NCBI RefSeq assembly: GCF_042100115.1
Contig: NC_091278.1
Coordinates: 2,418,001-2,482,000 of the forward strand
DNA length: 64,000 nucleotides
Reading direction: 5' to 3'
Source of the DNA: Alternaria dauci
Taxonomy: Eukaryota > Ascomycota > Dothideomycetes > Pleosporales > Pleosporaceae
A model generated the notes under the pieces. That model searched no databases. It had not been told where the DNA came from and was given only the letters and a program-made list of their open reading frames with translations. Shown here one piece after another: positions 54,853-64,000 of this stretch (the first letter of the stretch is position 1; every line of letters begins with the position of its first letter). Made by a program: the position numbers and the translations under genes.

Positions 54853-56513
54853 TATTTTCTTTCTTGGTCTTCTTTTTAAATTGGGGAGTTAGATAGGGGG
54901 AGGGAGAGAGGGGGGAGGTATTGATGGATGGGTAGAAGGGGGTGGTTCTTCATTCTTGGATACCCGGGTTTTGGTCTTCTTTCTTTTGGATATGGATGGG
55001 TCTGGGCGGGGAGGATATTTGCTTGTATAGGTTTATGAGCAAGAGGGAGTATTTTTTTGGTGGGCTGAATGGCTTATTAGGAAATTTTAATGAATCATGT
55101 GCTTTGACTATGGATGCGAATGGGACTTGGATGTGTGCATAGAGATGAATGTGTGTGTGTGTGTGTGTTGGTGAGATAAACACTCAAGCTGAGCAGCTAA
55201 CCTGCGCAACACCCAATCTATCGCGTGCCATGCTACTACTACCCATAGTACCTCTTTCGCATGGCATATCCCACGAGTCAAGCAAAGGAAACGTCACAAT
55301 ACTTATTCAGCGACATGTCAGCTTACGCTGCTTACAATCACGATACTTGGTTCTTGGACTGGCACGCATGGCATCGTGGCCTTTCCGGTTCTGGTATCGC
55401 GTATAGCGGCGGGATGACGACATCGATTGGAGAAGTTGGATGTGTCATCGAGGCCGCGGTTCTTGACAAAATTGGTAAGTTGTGGGAAATACGAAGAGCA
55501 CGTGTGTTGTTTGCCTAGGCTAGGCTGGAAAAATCGAGTGCGTGGAACGTGTGGGGAAGAGGGAGGATGTGACTGTAGTGTTTTTGTTGGTTGTTTGGGT
55601 AGGAGGGGGGAGTGTTGATTGAGATCGAGCTAGATGAAGTTGGGCTCGTCGCGCTGCGCAAGCTCGCTTCCGCATAACATGCAACCAACCGACGTCACTC
55701 AGCTCAGACACGTTGACATATCAAGAATAAAATACCAATGCGTTTTGAGGCGCGAATTGATTTGACATTCTTTGGTAACCATGGCCCAAAAATAATCTGT
55801 TTACTATTCATTCCTGCATCCCCCCCGCTCATGATCGACGCTACTACTGTATCGGCCCGTCGTGCTTTCTCGCTAGCATAATGAGGGACCAATGGGCTTA
55901 TGGACGGAAGACTACATGCCTTCTCTTTCGCATACATGTCTTCGATCTGTGGAGTATGTGGGCGTTTGTGTGGACTCGCTGTATCCATGCAGGTCCTTGT
56001 TTCTTTTCTTTTCCTTGTTCGTCGGAGGGGTGTCTTGGTAACGTTTCCAAGACCGAGAGAGAGAGTAAGAGGTGTGTAAGCAGCTTCATCCCCGAGGTAA
56101 AGCAGAGAAAGACGCGGGAGCCAAGAGCAAAGAGAGAAAGAGCCGGGATACTAGTGGTTGGTCAGCTACATGTAATGGGAAAGAAGAGAGAGACTTGCTG
56201 GTGGGACGTTGTGGTTACATGCTGATTACGAGGATACTGTATGAGAAGGCGATGTTGATTTGGAATGTGCGCCTTGGAGTATCGTGGTAGCTGATGGTGA
56301 CATGGTTTGGTGTCGTGCGGTACGATGTGGGATGGTATAAGGACAGAGTCGTGCGAGTTGAGAGTCGGTATATAGTCAATGCTATTGTGACTCCAGCGAC
56401 GTATACAACGAAGATATCTTGTGGTTCTCTCTAGCCCTTTAGGCAAACCGACAAAGCCTTGCACATACTTATACATACTGCTCTCCGCTCCGATAGCTTG
56501 TCACGTTGGAATC
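54853..56513. other. Intergenic, 1.7 kb
   Basis: No gene I can support. It contains a purine-rich stretch after the stop and a (GT)9 run at 55151-55168. The frame 55261..55518 starts with a plausible peptide but lacks a family and conserved splice sites. Confidence 0.45.
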
Positions 56514-57282
56514 ATGTCTGGCGATCCAGTCTATTGTATCGGTTAGTTGGACTTTCACCTCCATTCATCTTCTCACCTCCTTTCCACCCACTCTGGATGT
56601 GAATACTTGCTAACAGAACAAGTATGCTGCACCGAAGCCATCCCCGACACTGTCCTCGATCCAGCCCTGTACTTCAACACAAGAAGCTCAGAAACCGAAA
56701 TCCACAAGATGAACGGCGCACAGGTGACGGCCGACCACGAGATCATGAATTCCATTTCCAAATTTAAGACAACATACCCAATGGGCATGATCGCTGTGCT
56801 GGGCCACAGCAGTACGTATATACATGTCCCCTTTCCCGACAATTCCATGTAGGCAGCACCAAAACATGTACAGTGTAGCAGAAAGGGACCAGCAACAAAC
56901 ATGCAACTTCCAAGCTAACCCTTCTTCTCAAAAAGACTGTACCCTCGCCCCAAACGGCGCCAAAGCCGCTATCCAATCTAGTGTCCAAGCAATCAGAAAT
57001 ACCTTGGGTGTAGCCAACACCATGTTTGCCATGGGCTACGTGCTCAATGTTGGCGCAATCGAAACGAAAATGAAAGAAGTTCAGTAAGTTCTTGGAATTC
57101 TCACGTCCCGTCTTTTGTTACACGGCGTATCGTATCGTGGAATGGTTTCAGTGTAGAAACGAAGCACTGACGAGAAACCTAGTATACCGAGCGCCTCTGG
57201 TGCAGCAGCGTCAGTAGCCGCATTAGCATTGGAGCAGCAACAGTCTTCCGACCAGCAGGATATCGCTCCGTTTATTGGTTGA
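56514..57282 (+). CDS. Hypothetical protein in four exons, 156 aa
   Basis: The family is not recognised. Exons are 56514..56541, 56617..56811, 56936..57083 and 57183..57282, with introns of 75, 124 and 99 bp, each with GT-AG ends and the first two with CTAAC branches. All joins keep frame: YCI to EQVCCTEAIP, GHS to NCTLAPNG, KEV to HIPSASG. The protein starts MSGDPVYC and has a charged middle with SSETEIHKMNGAQV. It continues GMIAVLGHSNCTLAPNGAKA and a helical AIQSSVQAIRNTLGVANTMF. A low-complexity tail (AAASVAALALEQQQSSDQQ) precedes the end PFIG. There is no signal peptide or TM helix. Four consistent splice joins in 770 bp argue that the gene is real in spite of the lack of a family. Confidence 0.65.
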
Positions 57283-57577
57283 GTGGGTTTCTGTGACGGC
57301 CTGGCTCCTTCTCTCTTCTTATCCTTCTTTCTGTTTTCTTTATATATGTCCCTCTTTGGTGTGTCTCTTTCTTTGGGGTAAGCTGAGTCATGTCATTCAA
57401 GAAGACGGATAGACAGTAAACAAGAACAGAAAACCAGGGGTGTGGTGTCAATGATACTATTCCCAACGATCAACAAACATCTTTGCATGACATGAACAGT
57501 ACTAACATAGCGTGCCTAATCATGGCTCAGCACTGCCCTCCCATTACCAATGATACTCCCAACATCCACCCTGCTCC

Positions 57578-57967
57578 TCATGTCTCCACCGCAGCCTCAC
57601 CCCCCGTCCGCGCACTCTCTTCTCTAGTGCTGGAATCCAAAGCCGTATGCTCTGCTTCAGTATACCGCGGTGGCGACTCCCCACCCACCGTCTCTCGCTC
57701 GCCCGTCCTATCACTCTGCAGCGCCTGATCAAATATCGTCTCGCCTTCCTCCGTCTCATCTGGTTTGCGCTGGTACGGCGGCGGCGCTTGTCCTTCCTCA
57801 TCCAACCCCTCTTCAACCGGCGCCTGCTCATTCACCCCCTCCTCATTCCGTGCCAGCTCGTTCCGTCTTTGCTCGTTCCGTGCCAGCTCGCCCAGTCCCA
57901 GCTCTTCCAGCACCAACCGAGTCAGCTCCTCGTCAGTCGGCGAGACCGGCTCCGGTGGTTGCAACAT
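57578..57967 (-). CDS. Small acidic PPxY-motif protein, 129 aa
   Basis: A minus-strand frame opens at an ATG at 57967 and ends at 57578. It is highly acidic and disordered. It has a repeated ELARNE in GELARNEQRRNELARNEEG, and two proline-tyrosine sites: APPPYQR is a consensus PPxY WW-domain ligand, and SPPRY a second PPxY. Such motifs recruit Rsp5/Nedd4-type ubiquitin ligases. The start MLQPPEPVSPTDEEL is plausible. Sequence just upstream (ACACAG before the ATG) could be a splice acceptor, in which case this is the last exon of a longer gene reaching toward 58134. No family is recognised. Confidence 0.5.
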   Translation of the reverse strand: MLQPPEPVSPTDEELTRLVLEELGLGELARNEQRRNELARNEEGVNEQAPVEEGLDEEGQAPPPYQRKPDETEEGETIFDQALQSDRTGERETVGGESPPRYTEAEHTALDSSTREESARTGGEAAVET

Positions 57968-58695
57968 GTCGGCACGCTTGCTGTGTACTTGGTGGAGGTT
58001 TGGAACCTAAGGTATGCAGCCTTGCACAAATCGCGCACTTCTGACTCTGCCGCTAGCGAAGAGAGTCTGGGGACTGGACGAATTAGGACGACGCCCTGTA
58101 GCACGGTATCGAGTCCGTCGTATGTAACTCTCAATACGAAACTACTACAAATGTAGCTTTGCTTGCCATGTCGTCTAGTGTGAGCCTCTCAGCTCAGAGT
58201 TGTTGTGTGTTTTTGCGCATTCATTGTCGTCTTCCCAACAGTGCCTATGTATCTAGGGAAGCAATATCACGGAAAACAAGAGACGCCTGTCGGATAAGAG
58301 CAGTTCATGCCGAGGAAGGAGCCGTTGCACCAGGATAGGCTGTGGGCAAGTCAACGTCATGGGGGATATGGTTCGCTTTTCTCTCCGTATTGCAGCGACA
58401 GGACGCGAAGGAGCATACTGCCGGCATTGTGTGTATACACGTGGGTGGCATCGGACCTTCTAAGTGGCTGGGCGCCACGGCAGACCCATGTCCGGCTCGT
58501 CCAGACGACACCAAGGCACGGCGCATGCAGGCGGGGAGCTTCACTCTTGGGCCCGGTCTTGTTGCGCTGGGGCCGTGCAGCAACTTCTGAAGCTCTTCCA
58601 TCGTGAGCCCATACTGCTGACAGCCATTTCCTTGGCGCCCACAACATCCCCAATTCACACGGCTCGAGGTCTGCACTTGTCCTCGTTCGCCCGGC
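57968..58695. other. Divergent upstream region of VTC4 gene
   Basis: It lies between the PPxY frame (-) and VTC4 (+). A minus-strand frame at 57922..58134 may be a lost exon of the PPxY gene but is unsupported. Confidence 0.4.
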
Positions 58696-61259
58696 ATGAG
58701 GTTCGTCGTCGCAGCAAATGCTGCACCCATGCGCGCGTCGCCCAATCGTCGCACACAACAGATGATGTCAACGGAAACTAATGCGCGTTCGCAGGTTTGG
58801 CCAGCAGCTCAAGCAGTCGCTCAACAGGGAGTGGGTCTTCTACTACATCGACTACGACAAGCTGAAGAACTCGCTGCGCGTCCACCACGTCTGGGACGAA
58901 AAGTCGGAGCAGAGCTTCGTCGAGCAGCTCGAGAAGGAGCTCGACAAGGTCTACACGTTCCAGCGCGTCAAGGCCGAGGAGATTATCCGCCGCATAGCAG
59001 CTTCCGAGAAGGAAGTCAACGATGCCGTCGCACGCGCCCAGCAGGAGCCCCAAGGCAGCGACAGCTTCGAGGAAGACTTCGATCTGCTCGAGGAGGACCT
59101 GAGCGACATCATCGCCGACGTGCACGACCTCGCCAAGTTCACGCAGCTCAACTACACGGGCTTCCAGAAGATTATCAAGAAGCACGACGTACGTGTCTGA
59201 AACCACGGCCATGTTGCAGCGCTAATTGCACGCAGAAAAACACCAGCTGGTTCCTCAAGCCCGTCTTCGCCGCCCGTCTGAAGCGCAAGCCCTTCTTCCA
59301 GGACAACTACGACTCGTACGTGGTCAAGCTCTCGCGACTCTACGACATTGTCCGCACCCGAGGAAACCCCGTCAAGGGCGACTCTTCCGCCGGAGGAAAG
59401 CAACAGAACTTTGTGCGCCAGACAACAAAGTACTGGGTGCACCCCGACAACATCCTGGAGCTGAAACTCATCATCCTCAAGCACCTGCCCGTGCTCGTCT
59501 TCAACCCCAACAAAGAGTTCAACGAGGAGGACTCCGCCATCACGTCCATCTACTTCGACAACACCGAGACATGGGAGCTCTACATGGGCCGTCTGAAGAA
59601 GACCGAGGGCGCCGAGGCTATCCGTCTGCGATGGTATGGAGGCATGTCTAGCGACACCATCTTTGTTGAGCGCAAGACGCATCGCGAGGACTGGACAGGC
59701 GAGGAGTCGGTCAAGGCGCGTTTCAAGCTCAAGGAGAAGAACGTCAACGCATACCTCCGTGGTGAGCTCAGGCCTGAGCACATCTTCGAGAAGGAGCGCA
59801 GGGAGCAGAAGAGGCCTGAAAAGGACATTGCTGCTGACGAGCAACTGGCCCGAGAGATCCAGTACCGCGTACTGACCCGCAAGCTCGAACCCGTAACGCG
59901 ATCCTTCTACCACCGTACCGCTTTCCAACTGCCCGGCGATGCTCGCGTCCGTATCTCGCTCGATACCGAGCTCACCATGACCCGCGAGGACAATCTGGAT
60001 GGCAAGAAGCGCTCTGGTGATAACTGGCGCCGCACGGATATCGGTGTCGACTGGCCTTTCAAGCAGTTGCCCAAGGAGGACAAGGAGCTCTTCCCTTATG
60101 CCGTTCTAGAGGTCAAGCTTCAGACACAAGCTGGAGGAGAGCCGCCTCAGTGGATCCGCGACCTCACGTCTTCCCATCTTGTCGAAGCCGTACCCAAGTT
60201 CTCAAAGTACATCCACGGCACTGCCACGCTCAACCCCAAGCGCATCAACTTGATCCCATACTGGTACCCCCAGATGGATGTTGACATCCGCAAGCCTGTC
60301 ACCCACAAGTTCGGCATTGAGCGTCCGGGAGCAAGCAACGATATCAGCACCAGCGGCAACCTCGACGACGATGATAGCGAGGACGAGGATGCCGTCATGG
60401 GTTTGCCCGCAGCTAACAGCAACGAGGACGACGACAGATTGAGGAGGCTTCGCGACGCAAGGGAGGTCATGGAGCAGAATGAGATGGAACGAACCCGCGA
60501 CTACGGCACTCTTACGAACGGAAACGACCCCAATACGCTTGACATTGAAGAGCGTGTCGCCGCTGGACGCACTCGCGACGAGGACTACCCCATCTACGAC
60601 TCTGACAGCGACGATGATGACGAAGAGTTTGAGGCTGCCAAGCGACAAGGAGGTCTGCGCTATGCGAAGAAATGGGTAGAACGCACAGCCACCAACGTAG
60701 GCTCTACACTTCTCTCAAGTGTTGCAGCAATAATCCCCAAACCAACGCCTACCGATGTTGGTGAGGGAGGCTTCTCCCTTGGCGTACCCTCATGGAAACA
60801 GAAAGGCGAAGTGAAGCGGTTCAAGGCACCCAAGGGCAAGCGTAAGTTGTTCCAATCGTCTCATCTCCAGTCTATACTGACATCATACTAGGCATCCACG
60901 TCCCTGTCCGTGTCGAACCCAAGGTTCAATTGGCAACCGAGCGTACTTTCCTCTCGTGGCTCGAATTCTCCATCCTCATCGGTTCCATTGCCGCTACGTT
61001 GCTCAACTTTGGTGATAGCTTGGCGTTTGCAGCTGCTTGGGCCTTCACCATCATCGCGTGTCTTGCGCTGTGCTATAGTGCAGGCTTGTATTTGTGGAGA
61101 GTAAACAAGATCAAGGAGAGGAGAGCGGTTACATACCACGATCGCTGGGGACCGACATTGCTTTGCTTGGGTTTGTTCTGCGCTGTAGCCATCAGTTTCG
61201 GGTACAGATTAGGAAAAGGTGGTGTTAATGGTGGATTGAAGGGAGATATCAAGGGCTGA
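58696..61259 (+). CDS. VTC4: Vacuolar transporter chaperone 4, polyphosphate polymerase (SPX-TTM-VTC1 layout), 790 aa
   Basis: The catalytic subunit of the VTC complex builds polyphosphate from ATP at the vacuolar membrane and moves it inside, driven by the V-ATPase gradient. Exons are 58696..58700, 58795..59188, 59236..60841 and 60892..61259. The first is only ATGAG; joined over a 94-bp intron (branch AACTAAT, acceptor TTCGCAG) it gives [10 protein letters not shown], the expected SPX start. Reading from the ATG at 58781 instead gives MRVRRFGQQ. The SPX domain covers residues 1-150, with YYIDYDKLK and the Lys-rich [15 protein letters not shown]. The tunnel polymerase core includes [48 protein letters not shown] and FSKYIHGTA. 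An acidic linker follows, then [20 protein letters not shown] and two more TM helices (DUF202/VTC1-like). Length fits Vtc4. Confidence 0.92.
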
Positions 61260-63502
61260 GCACATGGTGAAGTGGACATGGATTTGCGCAAGATGGAATT
61301 TGATGTTTTTTGAACTTGTCATGATGACGTTTCGAGGAAGATGTTCGGATGGGAGAGATGCATTATTGGCGTTGCGTGTACATAAAACTGTACATAATAA
61401 TAGTTATTTTTGTACTATTGACTACTCCTACAAATTACTGGGAGGTGGTAACATGGTGATGTTCGGGTCTCCTCAAGGTGATGCGACAGAGAAAAGCTGT
61501 GAACACGTGCTCGCTAGTTAAGAGGAGAAGCGTATAAGTTTCTGTCCTCGGAACGTCTGCTCCATGCTTCTTCCATTATACTCTGTCTGTTCTTTGCTCA
61601 AAACGAGCAACGATCGTAAAATATCTGTCTCATTTTCCCAAAATCACCAGAAACACTATATTATGGCTGAACCTGCCGTTCTCTCTTTAAAAAAAAACGT
61701 TATCTAGAACCTCCCGAAGTCGTTTACATGATCAAAGACGGAGTACAAAACTCACATCACTTCGTCGAGTGCATGACGTCAAAAACTACTTCAAGAACGA
61801 CTTATGGGCAGCGCATACAAATACAGCTCACCCAAAATTTCGAGGAGAGCATCGAATCGCATCGAGGTGACTGCTCTCCCCGTCTGCTCTTCGCCTCGTC
61901 ACATCACAACTCGCATGTTATCTTTGACACAGGAAGAACTATCTACAAGGGGCCATGTCCGCCTTCTCCAAACTTACGACCAAGATAGACATGGCCTTCG
62001 AAAATATTTAGTAACATCGCCATGTGCCATCTACGCCTGGTGAAAGCATAGCAAATGTAGGAACATAATCCGTGTGGTGCTCTCGACAGCTGTGATCACA
62101 AAATCTGGGATTCAGATTTTGCGAAGGAGTGGGATAGGTCCAAATCGTCACGCTGATACACTCCATGTGCGGAGAAAGAGAGACGCGCACTTTGGTATAA
62201 AAGCAATCTTCTGGTTGGCACGTTGCCATTCCTTTCTACTCACATACCCGCCTCTTCTGTATTCTCAAAAAGCATTCTATGCACAGACTTTTATGCTCTG
62301 CCTTCTCTCGAAAGGAAAACATACCCAACTTCACTCTGTGGCTGCAATTCTACCTCTCTCTCGTGGTCATTCGACCAAAACTCAAAGTTATCGGCTACAA
62401 ATACATGTACCGAAAATTAGGCTTTCATTGACGACGGTCACATCAAAATGAGTTTGTCTGGACTTATGTGTCCTTAAGACTTGAGAGCGTTAGTATTAGC
62501 CACTGTGAACAGTGTCTCTACATTTCAAAAAGAATGAGATCTGGATTTCTGGAATTGCGCCTTTCTGCTAGAGTGGAAAAGTGTGGTCTGCTCGACTCAT
62601 CGCCTCTTCGCTCACTACATCACTTCTATACCAGGAATCTAAACACAATCACTGGGATGTCGATGGCTGTGTCTTGTCAAAAACATACCATAAGAATCAA
62701 CAGGACAAAAACATGGTTTTTTGGCATCGAAACAAGGCACGATATCGATCTTACGCTTCCAAGGTTGCGATCATTTTGCTGCTGTCGCTAGGAACGCACG
62801 TTATATTATCCCATCCGACGAAAACTAGGCCTTTACCTCATCTACAAAGCAAATCTCTTACGTTTTCTACCTCCTATCTCCTTTCATCATTGAAGGCTTG
62901 CTCTCTCCAAAATGACTCCACTGCTCTCTCCTGAACCGAGCTAGGAACTTCGCATCCAATTGATAATTCCAATGATGAACAGAGATCTTTGGACGCTGTT
63001 GCATGTTCGAAACACCAAAGCTTTCCTAAAACTTGATATGATTCGAGCCATGACTGGACCGGCGTTTTAAAGCCGCTACCATTGCAGTTATAAAATACAT
63101 AATGAGACGTAGTGGAAGCCAAGAGCAGGCATCTCGCATGCATATATAGTGGCTTTCTTCATCGGACCGTCATTACGATACACTTGGTCTTCTATTCTCG
63201 AAAACTTGACCAAATGTCTTCTATAGGTCCCTATATTCCAAAACAATGGACAAGACGATTATGTAAATGGATTGATACCTGTGCCAGCTATACCAAAACC
63301 AGTCTTCTCAAGAGTCATGAGCTGTTCATCGCCTGCAGAATCATTGGATGGCACCTATATGGAGTGAGCGCTGGAGCGAGGTTCGATACCAAAGCCCAAA
63401 TCTAGAGAGAAACCCCCCCCCCCCCCCCCAAATCAGAATATCAAAAATAGCGTGCACACTGTCGATGAGAAAGTGATCGTTAACAATAACATTAAGCCAT
63501 TA
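61260..63502. other. Gene-free 2.2-kb stretch of distinct composition
   Basis: No frame on either strand has a recognisable protein, and frames are short. The DNA is more A+T-rich than the flanking VTC4 and DPB2 genes, with frequent short pyrimidine runs (CTCTTC, CTCAC) and A-runs. Short phrases recur in loose form, for example around 61870-61905 and 62585-62625 (GTCTGCTC...CGCCTC...CACATCAC versus CACTACATCAC). It might be a decayed element or a non-coding transcript. I see no terminal repeats, no clear snoRNA boxes in the right spacing and no tRNA. Confidence 0.4.
63413..63429 (+). repeat. Poly-C homopolymer, 17 nt
   Basis: An uninterrupted run of C in otherwise A+T-leaning DNA. Its exact length is the least reliable base call of the window. 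Confidence 0.9.
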
Positions 63503-64000
63503 CTATTCTTCCGTCCTCACCACACCAGCAGAAGCCCTGATATCAAACTCGACCCACCTCGCCCTCCCCTCTCTCCTTCCTCTCCCGCCACTTTCATCTA
63601 TACTTCCCGGGTTCATGACCGTGCAGCCAAGGTACTTGACTACAAATGCCGGTGCCTCGCTGTCCGCGAGTACCAGACTCGTCGGTAGTGGGTAAAGATT
63701 CATTGCGTGTGCGAAATCCCAATGCAACGGCCGTGCTGAGAGCGGAAAGGGGCTCAAGTGTGATTGTGAGAGTATGGTTCGCGTCAGCGCGCGCGCTGTT
63801 TGTGTATCGAGGTCAAGATCTGGTTGCTGTTGCTGTCGGGCTGGTGGCGGCCTGAGATCAAGATCCATGGCGTACTGCTGTTCTGCTTCTTGTTGTTGAT
63901 GGCTCAGCGCGAATGGCATTTCGTCGTCTACATCCGGAGGTGGCTTGTTGAACCTTATCGATTGTCTTTGCAGTCTTCCAGCCACGTCGTCTCTCAGTAT
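63503..64000 (-). CDS. DPB2: DNA polymerase epsilon subunit B (Dpb2), C-terminal part, 5' end outside window
   Basis: The B subunit of the leading-strand replicase also holds the polymerase to the CMG helicase. The frame is open from the window edge (reading ILRDDVAGRLQRQSIRF) to the stop at 63503, giving 165 residues. Recognisable is the C-terminal end of the inactive phosphoesterase/OB module: ARPLHWDFAHAMNLYPLPTS, LVLADSEAPAFVVKYLGC, TVMNPGSIDE and RARWVEFDIRAS. An insertion rich in Gln and Asp (HQQQEAEQQYAMDLDLRPPP, ARQQQQPDLDLDTQ) precedes it. The gene reads toward VTC4; the 2.2-kb gene-free stretch separates the two 3' ends. Confidence 0.86.
   Translation of the reverse strand: MLRDDVAGRLQRQSIRFNKPPPDVDDEMPFALSHQQQEAEQQYAMDLDLRPPPARQQQQPDLDLDTQTARALTRTILSQSHLSPFPLSARPLHWDFAHAMNLYPLPTSLVLADSEAPAFVVKYLGCTVMNPGSIDESGGRGRREGRARWVEFDIRASAGVVRTEE

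Noticed and set aside
55261..55518. Plus-strand 85-codon frame after the large protein
   Set aside because: No family, no neighbours to splice to, and its C-terminal half is noise-like.
58696..59235. Open frame from the ATG at 58696 running unspliced into VTC4
   Set aside because: Its first 180 residues are an out-of-frame shadow of the SPX exon; splicing at 58701 and 59189 gives the true SPX domain.
62960..63060. Box C-like AATGATGA as part of a C/D snoRNA
   Set aside because: No D box (CTGA) with a closing stem at a suitable distance.
63320..63405. tRNA-like sequence around GGTTCGATACC
   Set aside because: The T-arm does not pair and no A-box, anticodon arm or acceptor stem can be formed at the right distance.
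1..64000. CRISPR arrays, bacterial operons, ribosomal RNA, intact transposons
   Set aside because: None seen; the window is eukaryotic nuclear DNA with spliceosomal introns, and no transposase, reverse transcriptase or long terminal repeats were found.

Overview
The window is 64 kb of nuclear DNA from a filamentous ascomycete, most likely a dothideomycete of the Pleosporales type (the class is an inference from gene families and style, not from a search). The evidence is short GT-AG introns, mostly 44-125 bp with CTAAC/CTGAC-like branch sites, small intergenic gaps around housekeeping genes, and typical Pezizomycotina families: HET-domain proteins, a hydrophobin, a Pth11-like membrane protein, GMC oxidoreductase and type-B carboxylesterase. 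I rebuilt spliced models by hand. Each complete multi-exon model closes to a multiple of three and ends at a stop.

Left part (1-17.8 kb). The window opens in the C-terminal end of the vacuolar H+-ATPase a subunit. It continues with a PLP aminotransferase, a degraded single-TM protein, a hypothetical protein, an aminoglycoside-phosphotransferase-like pseudogene with two in-frame nonsense codons, a membrane-anchored hypothetical protein, a mitochondrial DEAD-box helicase with a long Gly/Arg/Asp tail, a scrap of a Zn2Cys6 regulator, a C2H2 zinc-finger factor, an Erv25-type p24 cargo receptor and a sugar-alcohol-type SDR with a targeting presequence.

Middle part (18.6-43.1 kb). This looks more accessory. 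It holds a large HET protein, an Ayr1-like SDR, an Mgr3-like TPR protein divergent from an SRAP (HMCES-like) DNA-crosslink sensor, an IFI6/IFI27-like membrane protein, a small hydrophobin with an unusually short loop, a second HET protein, a D-lactate dehydrogenase, a carboxylesterase containing a 24-nt microexon, a Pth11-like integral membrane protein and a secreted GMC oxidoreductase. No polyketide or peptide synthetase is present, so this is not a classical metabolite cluster.

Right part (43.5-64 kb). Glutamine synthetase, with a 436-bp intron, is followed by a 5.5-kb gene-poor stretch holding one possible small Cys-rich protein. Then come a 1388-aa disordered protein carrying four copies of a D-F-(I/L) short motif, a four-exon protein of unknown function, a small PPxY protein and the polyphosphate polymerase VTC4. 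A 2.2-kb stretch with no gene I can recognise follows. The window ends in the C-terminus of the DNA polymerase epsilon B subunit (Dpb2).

Two genes relate to the vacuole (V-ATPase a subunit, whose proton gradient is known to drive VTC polyphosphate synthesis, and VTC4). Two relate to replication (SRAP protein with PIP-like motifs, Dpb2). These links are functional and the genes are not adjacent. The best candidates for something new are the four-motif protein, the fungal IFI6/27-like protein, the SRAP protein with two PIP-like motifs plus an in-frame intron, and the unexplained 61.3-63.5 kb stretch.
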